Shown here: in pieces, positions 8,402 through 17,729 of the stretch
Layout of the letters: each line of letters opens with the position of its first letter
Numbering within the stretch: the first letter of the stretch is position 1
The notes under the pieces: model-generated
What the model saw: the letters and a program-made list of their open reading frames with translations, nothing else
Database searches by the model: none
What the model was told of the DNA's origin: nothing
NCBI RefSeq assembly: GCF_026627425.1
Contig: NZ_JAPNLH010000012.1
Coordinates: 1 to 64,000, forward strand
DNA length: 64,000 nucleotides
From: Arthrobacter endolithicus
GTDB lineage: Bacteria; Actinomycetota; Actinomycetes; Actinomycetales; Micrococcaceae
Direction: 5' to 3'
Program-made: the position numbers and the translations under genes

Positions 8402-8974
8402 ATGGATGCCGGAAGCGTTCTGCTGATTCTGCTGCTGATCCTCGTGGTGGTTGTCGGCGCAGGAGTGACTATTGCCGGTGTACTGCTGTATCGCGGCGGC
8501 CGAAATGTCGCGCGGCGGGTCGCTCCCGTGAGCAGAGCGCGCCGGGGTGCCCTCATCTACCGGACCAAGAGCCCGGATCCGCAGCGTCGTGGCCTGGCCG
8601 TGACGCGGCTGAAATTGCAGGATAGTCTGGCGGCCACCAACAGGAGCCTGGCCGTCGCCGTGGATTCGCGCCAGCACGTGGGGAACCTTGGCTACATTGT
8701 GCAGACCTTGAATCATGCCGCCGGCGTGCTTGACCGCCAGCTGGCGGTCGCGGAAAAGGAGCCGGATCCCGCCATCGCGCGGGTCTACGCACAGACCCTT
8801 GGAACCCAGAGCGAACAGGTACTGCACACCTGCGCCGGCGTGCGGGAGGCGCTGGCTAGGACCTCGCAGCCGATGACCGCCGTCGACATTTCCGCTCTCA
8901 CACGGCGTTTGGACGTTGAAGCTAAGATGCTGGACAACTGGGCTGCCACCTATACCCGTCTGGGGCACCCTTAG
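8402..8974 (+). CDS. membrane-anchored protein of unknown function next to pspA
   Basis: A 190-residue protein with one strongly hydrophobic N-terminal helix (about 3-30, rich in LLILLLILVVVV), a basic stretch RRVAPVSRARR, then a soluble helical domain. GGAGG lies 10 bp before the ATG. It precedes the PspA-type gene by 40 bp on the same strand, so it is probably a partner in the membrane-stress response; that is inferred from context only. Confidence 0.65.
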   Translation: MDAGSVLLILLLILVVVVGAGVTIAGVLLYRGGRNVARRVAPVSRARRGALIYRTKSPDPQRRGLAVTRLKLQDSLAATNRSLAVAVDSRQHVGNLGYIVQTLNHAAGVLDRQLAVAEKEPDPAIARVYAQTLGTQSEQVLHTCAGVREALARTSQPMTAVDISALTRRLDVEAKMLDNWAATYTRLGHP

Positions 8975-9014
8975 CCGGCCCCCCGCCGACATCAGCAACG
9001 ACAGGAGCATGGCC

Positions 9015-9725
9015 ATGAAGCTGACTGAGCGCATCATGATGATTTTTCGATCCAAGGCCAACGCCGCGGTGGATCGATATGAGGACCCGCAGCGCAGTTT
9101 GGACTATGCCTACCGGAACCAGCTGGAGGCTCTGCACCAGGTGCGGCGCGGTATTGCAGATGTAGCTACCAGCCGGCACCGGCTGGAGATCCAGGCCAAT
9201 GAGCTGCATTCGGCGATGGGGCGCCTGCAGCAGCAGGCGCAGCAGGCCGTGGACCTGGAGCAGGACGAGCTGGCCCATGTGGCGCTGTCCCGGCGTGCCG
9301 ACCTGTCCGCTCAACTGGACGGGATTAAGCAAGCGCGTGATGGGCTGTATGCGCAGGAAACGGCGCTCACGGCCGGATTCGGCCAATTGCAGATCCGCGT
9401 GGAAGGTTTCCGCATTCGGGCGCAGACCATTAGGGCAACGTACTCGGCCGCGGAAGCCCAGACCCGGATCGGTGAGTCGCTGGGCGGGCTGAATAAAGAG
9501 ATGGCCGAGGTCTCCCTCACGATGGCCCGGGCCGAGGAGCACGCCGCGCAAATGCAGGCCCGGTCGGCCGCACTGGAGGAGATGAACAGGTCCGGCACGC
9601 TGGAGGACCCGACCAAGCCGTTCAACGACCCGGTGGCCCGCGAGCTCGACCGGGTCAGCGCCGAGCACCAGGTGGACGCCGAGCTGTCCTTGATGAAGGC
9701 AAGCCGGCACTCCCGGCTGGTCTAG
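9015..9725 (+). CDS. pspA: PspA/IM30 (ESCRT-III-like) family protein
   Basis: A peripheral membrane protein that forms oligomers to protect stressed membranes. The 236 residues are almost wholly helical coiled coil with Gln/Arg/Glu-rich segments; the start (MKLTERIMMIFRSKANAAVD) and the DPQRSLDYAY block are family hallmarks. AGGAG at 9003-9007 is 7 bp from ATG 9015 but only 1 bp from ATG 9009, which decides the start. It overlaps the convergent sialidase gene by 4 bp. Confidence 0.9.
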   Translation: MKLTERIMMIFRSKANAAVDRYEDPQRSLDYAYRNQLEALHQVRRGIADVATSRHRLEIQANELHSAMGRLQQQAQQAVDLEQDELAHVALSRRADLSAQLDGIKQARDGLYAQETALTAGFGQLQIRVEGFRIRAQTIRATYSAAEAQTRIGESLGGLNKEMAEVSLTMARAEEHAAQMQARSAALEEMNRSGTLEDPTKPFNDPVARELDRVSAEHQVDAELSLMKASRHSRLV

Positions 9726-11380
9726 GAACCGATCCGTACGTCTCCGGTTTCCGTATCGAACCGGAACTCCCTGCCCGGCACCGGGGCGCCATCGGATGCC
9801 CGCATGGCGGCGGCGCTGGAGTGCAGACCGAAGGAGACAGCCGCGGACCCGACGGCAACGTCGGCCGCCGTCACGGTGTAGGTCAGGGAGGGGTAGAGGT
9901 GTTCGCCGCCGGGAGGGAGCTGGACGGGACGCTCGGCCGGGGCTGCGTTGAAGTTCCCGGTCAGGACGACGGCGGCAGGCTGGCTGCCGTGATTGGTGAC
10001 CCTGGCGGAAAACGCCAGAATGTCCCCGCTGGCATAACCGGGGCGGGGCGGCCCGTAGTTCAGCTCCTGCGACTCCCGGTTGGAGAGGATTTGGACGGCG
10101 TCGACGGAGTACCCTTGGCCCATCTCCTTCCAGACGGCCGCGGGGAAGTCCCCCTGCGGGCCGGGCAAAGCCACACTTTCCCCCACCGTCTGCCAGACTT
10201 CGGGCAGACCCGGGGAGATAGAGCGCAGTTCCACCTCGAGAACAACATCCGCTTCGTTTCTGCGCGCCGCGCCGGCCCTGGGCGCGGCCGGTGCGGCACG
10301 CAGGCGGGCCGAATCCACTGAGGTGAAAACGATTTCCCGGTAACCCTGCCGCTCGTAGAGCACCCCGATTCTGCCGTCCGGCAGCCGGGCGGCGGTGGAA
10401 TAGGCGCTGCTGCCCTGACACAGGACCACGGCGTGCGGCCAGGAGGCGCCGTTATCCACGGAGAGCTTGAGCACCGTGTTCCGCCGGAGCGCGGTGTCGT
10501 GATTGTGCGTGGCGATCAGCCAGCTGTCGGTGCCTGGCGAGGACAATCCGGCCAGGACGGGGAGGCCGTCGAACCTGGTCACCGAGCCATTGTCGCTGGG
10601 ATCCGGGAGGTCCTGATGCGGCCGGGGACGCGAGTAGGAGTGCCCGCCGTCGGTGGAGATTGCCGTCAGCCGGTGCGGCGTAGCGCGGGAGTGCAGCAGG
10701 ACCCGTCCATCGGAAAGTCCCACAGTTTTGTTCTCATTTGTATCCGGACCAATGAACTCGCCCAGGGTCCAGGTGTCGCCGTGGTCGTCGCTGTAGGCGG
10801 AGGCGGCCAGGATGTTCCCAGCCGCCTTCCCTGCTGATTTCTCCTCGGTGACCAGGACCACGAACTGCTGGATCAGCCTGCCTCGGTAGGGGCCTGCGTG
10901 CAGCTGGATACCCTGGCCGGCTGCCGCGAAAATGCCGGTGATCCGGTCCCTTTTGAGCTGGTCGGTGATCCGGCGGTGCTGCCAGCTGACGCCGTCGTCG
11001 TCGGAATAACTGTAATCGCAGTGCTGCACCGCATCAGTCGGATCCAGCCCGGCTACCGCTTCGAAGAAGCCTGCCTGCGTGCCGGCCGCGTGGAACATGA
11101 AAATCCGGCCGGTTTCCGCATCCACCAGCAGACTCGGGTCGCCGAAGCCAGCCAGGCCAGTTCCGGTGCGAACTACCTGCTGCCGCCCCCATGTCCGGCC
11201 GGAATCACTGCTCCGGCGCACCAGAAGATCGATCGGATTCGGCAGGTCATCCAGATTTGGCCGGCCGTCATACGCCGCAAGGACCGTGCCGCGGGTACTC
11301 ACCGCCATAGCCGGAATCCGGTATTGCCGGTAGCCGTCGATCCCGCGGGTAGCCAGGACACGGTCAAAGGATGGCGTCAT
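9722..11380 (-). CDS. sialidase/neuraminidase (BNR-repeat glycoside hydrolase)
   Basis: An exo-alpha-sialidase-type enzyme of 552 residues. It begins with the arginine motif YRIP (about 20-24) and DGRPN, and has several Asp boxes: SSDSGRTW, SDDDGVSW, SDDHGDTW, STDGGHSY and SVDNGASW. The candidate nucleophile Tyr lies in LYERQGYREIVF. The C-terminal third is a beta-rich accessory domain. There is no signal peptide, so action on secreted glycans would need another export route. It follows the pentapeptide gene by 9 bp. Confidence 0.87.
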   Translation of the reverse strand: MTPSFDRVLATRGIDGYRQYRIPAMAVSTRGTVLAAYDGRPNLDDLPNPIDLLVRRSSDSGRTWGRQQVVRTGTGLAGFGDPSLLVDAETGRIFMFHAAGTQAGFFEAVAGLDPTDAVQHCDYSYSDDDGVSWQHRRITDQLKRDRITGIFAAAGQGIQLHAGPYRGRLIQQFVVLVTEEKSAGKAAGNILAASAYSDDHGDTWTLGEFIGPDTNENKTVGLSDGRVLLHSRATPHRLTAISTDGGHSYSRPRPHQDLPDPSDNGSVTRFDGLPVLAGLSSPGTDSWLIATHNHDTALRRNTVLKLSVDNGASWPHAVVLCQGSSAYSTAARLPDGRIGVLYERQGYREIVFTSVDSARLRAAPAAPRAGAARRNEADVVLEVELRSISPGLPEVWQTVGESVALPGPQGDFPAAVWKEMGQGYSVDAVQILSNRESQELNYGPPRPGYASGDILAFSARVTNHGSQPAAVVLTGNFNAAPAERPVQLPPGGEHLYPSLTYTVTAADVAVGSAAVSFGLHSSAAAMRASDGAPVPGREFRFDTETGDVRIGS

Positions 11381-11389
11381 GATTGAATT

Positions 11390-12073
11390 TTAGCGTCCGG
11401 CCCAGGCGACGCTGATACCCAGATGCTCGGCGAGCAGCGGAGCCAGCAGGCCCAGCTGGTGTTCGTCGATGACCGCTCCGGCCAAGTTGCCGAGGCCGTG
11501 GATGGCGCTGAAGTCGCTGCCGCGCAGATCCAAACCCGCACATTTTGCCGCGGTGACGTCAAGGGTGCCGATCCGGCAGTTCCTCAGCGCCATCCGGTTC
11601 ACCGTACTGCCGCCAAGATCGAGTTCATTGATGATGCAGTCGCTGATCAGCAGATCGGAAATTTTCGATGCCCGCAGGTTGACGAAATCCAGCTTCCCGC
11701 CGTCGATTCGCACGGACTGCCAGCTGCTGTCGTATAACTCCGCCGAGCCCCAGCGCGGAGCTGTGATGACCACATCCCGCCAGGTGGAGCGGGCTGCGGT
11801 GAAGACCGGGGCAAAACTATCGGCGAGGATGCAATTGCGGAACCTGACGCCGCGCAGTTGAGCCTCGTGGAAGGTGGCGCCCTGGAATTGGCAGTCGATG
11901 AAGTCGCAGGCCGTGAGATCCAGTCCGTCCAGCGTGGGGCGCTCAAAGCGCTCGCTGTCGTAGCTGTCGCCGGAGAGAAGGGACGCATCTGCCGATTCCT
12001 GCAGATCGTGCAGCGTGACGGGGGATAGCCGCGGTGCTTGGAGACGGCCGGTTTGGGAGGACTTGGAAACCAT
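11390..12073 (-). CDS. pentapeptide-repeat family protein
   Basis: A 227-residue protein with degenerate A(D/N)LXX-type repeats forming a right-handed beta-helix: for example LTACDFIDCQFQGATF, LRGVRFRNC, LDVTAAKCAGLDLRGSDF. The last 30 residues (EHQLGLLAPLLAEHLGI) form a helical tail. Such proteins are cytoplasmic; some mimic DNA and inhibit gyrase, but the function here is not known. The ATG at 12071-12073 is chosen because residues further upstream show no repeat pattern. Confidence 0.78.
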   Translation of the reverse strand: MVSKSSQTGRLQAPRLSPVTLHDLQESADASLLSGDSYDSERFERPTLDGLDLTACDFIDCQFQGATFHEAQLRGVRFRNCILADSFAPVFTAARSTWRDVVITAPRWGSAELYDSSWQSVRIDGGKLDFVNLRASKISDLLISDCIINELDLGGSTVNRMALRNCRIGTLDVTAAKCAGLDLRGSDFSAIHGLGNLAGAVIDEHQLGLLAPLLAEHLGISVAWAGR

Positions 12074-12150
12074 GGTTTCCAGCCTACCGACCGACCTACC
12101 GACTGTGGCCGGTGCTGGCCGTTTCACGGCACCGGCCGCACAATGGTCAC

Positions 12151-13329
12151 ATGACTGGCACCCCGGCATTTGGCACTGCTTCATCCTCCACCGGCCCGAC
12201 GGAAAGCCGGCGGCGCGGCGATTGGTACTCCAACCCATCAGCACGGGACTTTCCCAGTGTTTCGGCACCGGGTCACGTGCTGGACTTTCACCTTCGGCTG
12301 CCCGGCTATGCACCCACGCCGTTGCGCGACTGCCCCGAACTCGCCGCGGAACTGGGGGTGGGACGGGTCTTCGTGAAAGAGGAAGCCGAACGGTTTGGCC
12401 TCCCGGCGTTCAAAATGGTGGGGGCGTCGTGGGCCGTGTGCCGGGCCCTGGCAGCCACCACGTCCGAACCCGATCGGCTCTGGACCTTTGATGAGCTGAG
12501 GAAACAGCTGGATGGTGGAGTCCGGCTGGTCTGTGCCACGGACGGCAACCACGGCCGGGCTGTGGCCCACACCGCCGCCCTGCTCGGGTTGAAAGCCCGG
12601 GTGTTTGTCCCCGCGTCCATCGGTCAGCGGGCCAAAGACGGCATTGTCAGTGAGGGGGCGCAACTGACCGAAGTCGATGAACCCTATGACAATGTGGTCC
12701 GCAAGGCCGCACGCGCCGCTGCAGCGGATCCGCAGGCACTGCTGGTGCAGGACACGGCCTGGGCCGGATACGAACAGATTCCCGGCTGGATTGTTCAGGG
12801 ATATTCAACGATCTTCCGCGAAATCGACGCGCAGCTGCGCGATGCCAGGGCCAGCGGTGCGGACGTTGTGGTCACCCCCTGCGGGGTCGGTTCGCTGATC
12901 CAGGCCACCGTGGCCCACTACCGCGGCGAGGGCCGCGGCGCCGGTGTAGCCAGCCCTTCGCTGCTCAGCGTGGAACCGGAGGAATCGGCGTGTCTGCTCG
13001 AGTCCCTCCGGGCGGGCCGTCCCGTGTCGGTGCGGACCGGCCCCACCCGGATGGCGGGGCTCAACTGCGGCACCGTCTCCAGCATCGCCTGGCCCGTACT
13101 GCAGGGCGGTGTCGACGCCGCCGTCACGATCACGGAGGATCAGGACCTCCAGGCCGTGAGGGAGCTGGCGCGGCTGGGACTCGATAGCGGGCCGTGCGGG
13201 GCGGCCTCACTGGCGGGGATAAAAGTGGTGGCGGAGAATGCCGCACTCCGGCAGGCGATGGGGATCTCCGCCGCGTCCGTGGTGGTCTTACTCAGCACGG
13301 AAAGCCTGGCCGCCAATCCAGTGAGCTGA
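12151..13329 (+). CDS. diaminopropionate ammonia-lyase (PLP fold type II)
   Basis: Predicted to split 2,3-diaminopropionate into pyruvate and ammonia. The PLP lysine lies in GLPAFKMVGAS (about residues 83-93), preceded by VFVKEEAERF, and the phosphate/cofactor loop TDGNHGRAVA is at about 129-138. Length 392 fits the YgeX family. Threonine synthase or serine dehydratase relatives are less likely because of the FGLPAFK context. ATG 12151 is the only start that preserves the family N-terminus (DWYSNPSARDF). Divergent from the pentapeptide gene. Confidence 0.85.
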   Translation: MTGTPAFGTASSSTGPTESRRRGDWYSNPSARDFPSVSAPGHVLDFHLRLPGYAPTPLRDCPELAAELGVGRVFVKEEAERFGLPAFKMVGASWAVCRALAATTSEPDRLWTFDELRKQLDGGVRLVCATDGNHGRAVAHTAALLGLKARVFVPASIGQRAKDGIVSEGAQLTEVDEPYDNVVRKAARAAAADPQALLVQDTAWAGYEQIPGWIVQGYSTIFREIDAQLRDARASGADVVVTPCGVGSLIQATVAHYRGEGRGAGVASPSLLSVEPEESACLLESLRAGRPVSVRTGPTRMAGLNCGTVSSIAWPVLQGGVDAAVTITEDQDLQAVRELARLGLDSGPCGAASLAGIKVVAENAALRQAMGISAASVVVLLSTESLAANPVS

Positions 13330-13354
13330 GGTGCTCACCGAGGAGGTGCTGTCC

Positions 13355-14242
13355 TCAGTGTCCTGGTGTCCAAAGATCCCCGCTGAGCTCGTCCTCGAGG
13401 TTCCGTTGCGCGGCCGCCAGCCACCGGTTTTGGGCGGCGCCGGTGTGGAACAGCGGATCCAGTTCAAGAAGCCGGCGGACGACGGCGGCGCGGCCGGCTG
13501 CGAAGTCGGTGTCACCAACGTGCGCGTAATCGGCCCGAACCGCGCTCACATAGCGGCGGTACTGTTCCGGAGTGCCGCCCAGTACGGACAGATCGGCATC
13601 GCACAGCAGCGCGCCGCCGTCGTCCGCCGGCTCCGCCGCATGACTGGCCGTTAGCCGGACCAAGCGCGCCGTTTCACGAACCTGTCCAGCGGGCAGCCCG
13701 GCCCGTGCCAGGAGGGACTGCGCCAGCTGTGCGGACTGCTCCTCATCCGCTCCCGCCACGCCGCGGTAGATGGCGTCATGGAACCAGGCGGCCAGCAAAA
13801 CGGCCCGCTCCGGGCGCGCAGTCAGCAGCGCCAGGGCTTCCAACACCGCCAGCAGGCGGTGGGGCCCGTGGTAATGCCGGTGCGGTTCACTCCAGCGTGC
13901 CAGCAGGTCGTGCCCGATCGCCTGCCGGCCCGGAAGCAACACGCTCCAGCGCTGCAGCAGAACGCCCTGCAAAGCTTCCGGCCGCTCCCGCGCCGGAACC
14001 CGCAGGCCGCTGGCAATCAGCCGCCGAACCAGTTCCTTACCGGAAACCTCGACGGCTCCGTGGCGGACCAGGTCGGCATACCGGCGCTGCGGGACGTCGT
14101 AGTGGTCCCGGTCAAAGGCATGGACGGCAATTCCCGCGGCGTCAGCAAATTCATGCAGCTCGGCCAGTGAGGTGTCCGAGACCAGATGCGAAAACACGGT
14201 GCCGTGCGCCGGCCAGACCGGCGGGTCCAGATAGAGCGTCAC
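13355..14242 (-). CDS. DUF4031-HD domain fusion protein
   Basis: Residues 1 to about 85 match DUF4031 (MTLYLDPPVWPAHGTVFSHL at the start, then SGKELVRRLIASGLR). Residues about 115-290 are an HD-superfamily metal-dependent phosphohydrolase-like domain with HYHGPHRL, WFHDAIY and CDADLS. The GTG start overlaps the TGA of the upstream HAD gene (GTGA), indicating translational coupling. Both neighbours look like small-molecule phosphatases; the substrates are unknown. Confidence 0.8.
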   Translation of the reverse strand: MTLYLDPPVWPAHGTVFSHLVSDTSLAELHEFADAAGIAVHAFDRDHYDVPQRRYADLVRHGAVEVSGKELVRRLIASGLRVPARERPEALQGVLLQRWSVLLPGRQAIGHDLLARWSEPHRHYHGPHRLLAVLEALALLTARPERAVLLAAWFHDAIYRGVAGADEEQSAQLAQSLLARAGLPAGQVRETARLVRLTASHAAEPADDGGALLCDADLSVLGGTPEQYRRYVSAVRADYAHVGDTDFAAGRAAVVRRLLELDPLFHTGAAQNRWLAAAQRNLEDELSGDLWTPGH

Positions 14243-14904
14243 CGGGTTCCGCCGGGCTCGAATTCGCGCAGCAGTTCTTCCATACGTCCGAAGGGAATGG
14301 CTCCGGCGGCGGCCAGCGAGCCCGCCGCGGCGAGCCCGCCGGTGAACCCGTAGGCTGTCATCCCCGCGGTGGCCGCCGCCTGCACGCCGGGAACGCTGTC
14401 CTCCACGACGACGCAGCGCGCCGGATCCACTCCCATCGTCCGTGCGGCATGCACAAAGAGGTCCGGAAAGGGTTTGCCGCGGGCAACCTCCGAGGCACTG
14501 AAAATCCGCCCGTCAAACTCGCCGGCCAGCCCGGTCAGGCCTAGGGTGAGCCGCATTTTTTCATGGGACCCGCTGGAGGCCACGCAATACGGCAGGTTTT
14601 GCGCCCGCAGAGCCGCCAGCACCCGTTCCACTCCTGCGACCGGGGCGAGTTGGCTGCTGAAGGTCCGCCGGATTTCCACCGTTGAGCGGCGGTCGAATTC
14701 CGCTGCCAGCTCCGTCCCCAGAAGCCTCTCCAGCACCAGCTGTCCCGCGGCGGCGGTCCTGCCCATGAAGGCGTCCACCACCTCCTGCTCCGAATGCGGC
14801 GCACCCAGTTCGGTGAGCAGGCGCGCCTCGATCGCCACCGTCAGCCGCTCGCTGTCCACCAGCACGCCGTCGCAGTCAAAGATCACCAGTCCGCAGGAGT
14901 CCAT
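14239..14904 (-). CDS. HAD-superfamily phosphatase (subfamily IA)
   Basis: A 221-residue hydrolase. The nucleophile motif is FDCDGVLVDSE (9-19), motif II is CVASSGSHEKM, and motif III/IV are KPFPDLF and VVEDSVPGVQAA. The helical cap between residues 20 and 85 fits the beta-phosphoglucomutase/phosphoglycolate phosphatase group. AGAGGA directly precedes the ATG. First gene of a two-gene operon with the DUF4031-HD protein. Confidence 0.87.
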   Translation of the reverse strand: MDSCGLVIFDCDGVLVDSERLTVAIEARLLTELGAPHSEQEVVDAFMGRTAAAGQLVLERLLGTELAAEFDRRSTVEIRRTFSSQLAPVAGVERVLAALRAQNLPYCVASSGSHEKMRLTLGLTGLAGEFDGRIFSASEVARGKPFPDLFVHAARTMGVDPARCVVVEDSVPGVQAAATAGMTAYGFTGGLAAAGSLAAAGAIPFGRMEELLREFEPGGTR

Positions 14905-15007
14905 TCCTCTACGCTAGTGGCTATCGGCCCCGGTTTTGCATCCGCTGCTTTCACCGACTCCGGTTTCGCTCCGCGCAATCATGGATACTAATTTCACTCC
15001 TAGATAA

Positions 15008-15028
15008 CTTGAGCGTAGTACACTCAAG
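15008..15028. promoter_or_regulatory. HAIR element, HspR operator upstream of clpB
   Basis: CTTGAGC-N7-ACTCAAG matches the HspR-associated inverted repeat (CTTGAGT-N7-ACTCAAG) with one variant base. A -35-like TTGAGC lies inside the left arm and a -10-like TAGTTT at 15033-15038, so repressor binding would occlude the promoter. HspR itself is not in the window. The 5' leader to the clpB GTG is about 45 nt. Confidence 0.88.
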
Positions 15029-15088
15029 TTAGTAGTTTAGATGTGGCCCCGTGACGGGCCGAAAGAGCGCTGTGAAGGGAGTCTTTTC

Positions 15089-17719
15089 GTGGATACCAAG
15101 TTCACCACCAAGAGCCAGGAGGCGCTTTCCGCCGCGGCCATGAACGCCTCGACGGCGGGCAATCCGCAGGTTGAGCCGGCCCATCTGCTCAAGGCGCTGA
15201 TGGATCAGCGCGAAGGTGTGGCCGTCGCTCTACTCAAGGGCGCCGGCGTCGATCCGGATCAGATCAGCCGCGGTGCCAGCGGAGCCATCCGTTCCCTCCC
15301 CGCCTCCTCCGGCACCAGCGTCGCCCAGGCGCAGTTGAGCCGGAATGCCCTGCTGGCCCTGCAGACCGCCCAAAAGGAGGCGGACCGCTTAGGGGACAGC
15401 TATGTCTCCACCGAGCATCTGCTGCTCGGCGTCGCCGCCGACGCAGGAGAGGCCGGAAAGGTGCTGCGCGATGCCGGGGCCGGGGCCAAAGCACTGGAAG
15501 CGGCGCTTCCGAATGTCCGCGGCGGCGGCAAGGTTTCCACGCCGGACCCGGAGAATACCTTTCAGGCGTTGGAAAAGTACGGCGTCGATCTGACCGCAAT
15601 CGCACGCTCCGGCAAGCTGGATCCTGTGATCGGCAGGGACTCCGAGATCCGCCGCGTGATCCAGGTGCTGAGCCGACGCACCAAGAACAACCCGGTGCTG
15701 ATCGGCGAGCCAGGCGTGGGGAAGACGGCCGTCGTCGAGGGTCTGGCCCAGCGGATGGTGGCCGGAGACGTACCGGAAAGCCTGCGTGGGAAGTCCCTGA
15801 TCAGCCTGGATCTGGCGGCAATGGTCGCCGGGGCAAAGTACCGCGGGGAATTTGAGGAGCGGCTCAAAGCAGTGCTGGAGGAAATCAAGAATTCCGACGG
15901 TCAGGTTGTCACCTTCATCGACGAAATCCATACCGTGGTGGGCGCCGGCGCGTCGGAAGGATCCATGGATGCCGGCAACATGCTCAAGCCGATGCTGGCG
16001 CGTGGCGAACTGCGGCTGATCGGCGCGACCACCTTGGATGAGTACCGCGAACACGTCGAGAAGGATCCGGCGTTGGAGCGGCGCTTCCAGCAGGTCTATG
16101 TTGGTGAGCCCAGTGTGCCGGACACCATCGGCATTCTGCGCGGTTTAAAGGAACGCTACGAGGCCCATCATAAGGTGGCGATCGCCGACTCAGCGCTGGT
16201 GGCCGCAGCGACGCTATCCAATCGGTACATTGCCGGCCGGCAGCTGCCGGACAAGGCGATCGACTTGGTGGACGAGGCCGCGTCCCGGCTGAGGATGGAA
16301 ATCGACTCCGCCCCCGAGGAAATTGACCAGTTGCGGCGTTCAGTGGACCGGCTGACCATGGAGGAGCTGGCCTTGAGCGGAGAAACCGATCCGGCGTCCC
16401 GTGACCGGCTGGATGCTTTGCGCGCCGATATGGCCGATAAAAAGGAGGAACTGAATGCGCTGAACGCCCGGTGGGATGCGGAAAGAGCGGGGCTAAACCG
16501 GGTTGGCGAACTCAAGGCGAAGCTGGACGGACTGCGCTCGGTGGCGGATAAGGCACAGCGCGACGGCGATCTGGAGCAGGCCTCGCGGGTGCTGTACGGC
16601 GAGATTCCCGCACTGCAGCGCGAACTGGACGCGGCCACTGCCGAGGAGGAATTTCCGGACAAGTCCCAGCTGATGGTCGCCGAGGAAGTCACTGCCGACG
16701 ATATCGCCGAAGTGATTTCCGCCTGGACGGGGATTCCTGCCGGCCGGATGCTGCAGGGTGAATCGCAGAAGCTGCTGCAGATGGAGCAGGTGCTCGGGGC
16801 GCGGCTGATCGGCCAATCCAAGGCCGTTGCTGTTGTCTCGGACGCCGTGCGCCGGTCCCGGGCGGGAGTCTCAGACCCGGACCGGCCCACCGGCTCGTTC
16901 CTGTTCCTGGGCCCCACCGGCGTAGGTAAAACGGAACTTGCCAAGGCATTGGCGGATTTCCTCTTCGACGACGAGCGTGCCATGGTGCGGATCGACATGA
17001 GCGAGTACTCCGAAAAGCACACGGTGGCCCGCCTGGTCGGGGCACCTCCGGGGTATGTGGGGTACGAGGAGGGCGGCCAGCTCACAGAAGCCGTCCGCCG
17101 TCGCCCGTATTCGGTGGTGCTGCTGGATGAGGTGGAAAAGGCGCACCCGGAAGTCTTCGACATCTTGCTGCAGGTGTTCGACGACGGTCGGCTCACCGAC
17201 GGTCAGGGGCGCACTGTTGATTTCCGCAACGTCATTCTGGTGCTGACATCGAACCTGGGCAGTCAGTATCTGGTGGACCAGACGCTGGCTCCGGAAGCGA
17301 AGCAGCAGCTGGTGATGGACCTGGTCAATGCGTCCTTCAAACCGGAGTTCCTGAACCGGCTGGACGACATCGTGATGTTTGACGCGTTGAGCGTGGCGGA
17401 GCTGTCCAAGATAGTGGACCTGCAGGTGCAGTCGATGGCGGCCCGGCTGCACGAGCGCCGTCTGAGCCTCGAAGTGACGGAGGGGGCGAAGGCATGGCTG
17501 GCGATGACCGGCTACGACCCGGCGTACGGTGCCCGGCCGCTGCGGCGTTTGGTGCAGCGCGAAATCGGCGACCGGCTGGCCCGGGAGATTCTTGCGGGGA
17601 CGGTAGCCGACGGCGATACGGTGCTGGTGGACACGGCGGCCGATGTGGAGGAGCTGAGTGTGGATGCACTGGCCCGCGGCACAGGGGCGGGCCTTTCGGT
17701 CAGCCGCAAAATAAGCTGA
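15089..17719 (+). CDS. clpB: ATP-dependent disaggregase chaperone ClpB
   Basis: A hexameric AAA+ unfoldase that rescues aggregated proteins with DnaK. The 876 residues hold the Clp N-domain repeats (1-150), NBD1 with GEPGVGKT (206-213) and the [12 protein letters not shown] Walker B region, the coiled-coil middle domain (about 400-520) and NBD2 with GPTGVGKT (about 608-615) and [13 protein letters not shown]. No ClpP-binding IGF/L loop is expected or seen. Start GTG 15089, decided by GAAGGGAG 7 bp upstream; the open frame to 15041 lacks one. Controlled by the HAIR element. Confidence 0.97.
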   Translation: MDTKFTTKSQEALSAAAMNASTAGNPQVEPAHLLKALMDQREGVAVALLKGAGVDPDQISRGASGAIRSLPASSGTSVAQAQLSRNALLALQTAQKEADRLGDSYVSTEHLLLGVAADAGEAGKVLRDAGAGAKALEAALPNVRGGGKVSTPDPENTFQALEKYGVDLTAIARSGKLDPVIGRDSEIRRVIQVLSRRTKNNPVLIGEPGVGKTAVVEGLAQRMVAGDVPESLRGKSLISLDLAAMVAGAKYRGEFEERLKAVLEEIKNSDGQVVTFIDEIHTVVGAGASEGSMDAGNMLKPMLARGELRLIGATTLDEYREHVEKDPALERRFQQVYVGEPSVPDTIGILRGLKERYEAHHKVAIADSALVAAATLSNRYIAGRQLPDKAIDLVDEAASRLRMEIDSAPEEIDQLRRSVDRLTMEELALSGETDPASRDRLDALRADMADKKEELNALNARWDAERAGLNRVGELKAKLDGLRSVADKAQRDGDLEQASRVLYGEIPALQRELDAATAEEEFPDKSQLMVAEEVTADDIAEVISAWTGIPAGRMLQGESQKLLQMEQVLGARLIGQSKAVAVVSDAVRRSRAGVSDPDRPTGSFLFLGPTGVGKTELAKALADFLFDDERAMVRIDMSEYSEKHTVARLVGAPPGYVGYEEGGQLTEAVRRRPYSVVLLDEVEKAHPEVFDILLQVFDDGRLTDGQGRTVDFRNVILVLTSNLGSQYLVDQTLAPEAKQQLVMDLVNASFKPEFLNRLDDIVMFDALSVAELSKIVDLQVQSMAARLHERRLSLEVTEGAKAWLAMTGYDPAYGARPLRRLVQREIGDRLAREILAGTVADGDTVLVDTAADVEELSVDALARGTGAGLSVSRKIS

Positions 17720-17729
17720 CCGTTCAGCT
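17714..17729. terminator. short hairpin shared by convergent gene ends
   Basis: AGCTGA and TCAGCT arms with a 4-nt loop straddle the stop codons of clpB and the convergent septum-formation family gene, only 4 bp apart. There is no T-tract, so termination strength is doubtful. Confidence 0.4.

Noticed and set aside
8922-10421. 499-codon minus-strand ORF spanning pspA and the sialidase end
   Set aside because: Crosses two well-supported genes in the wrong frame and shows no domain.
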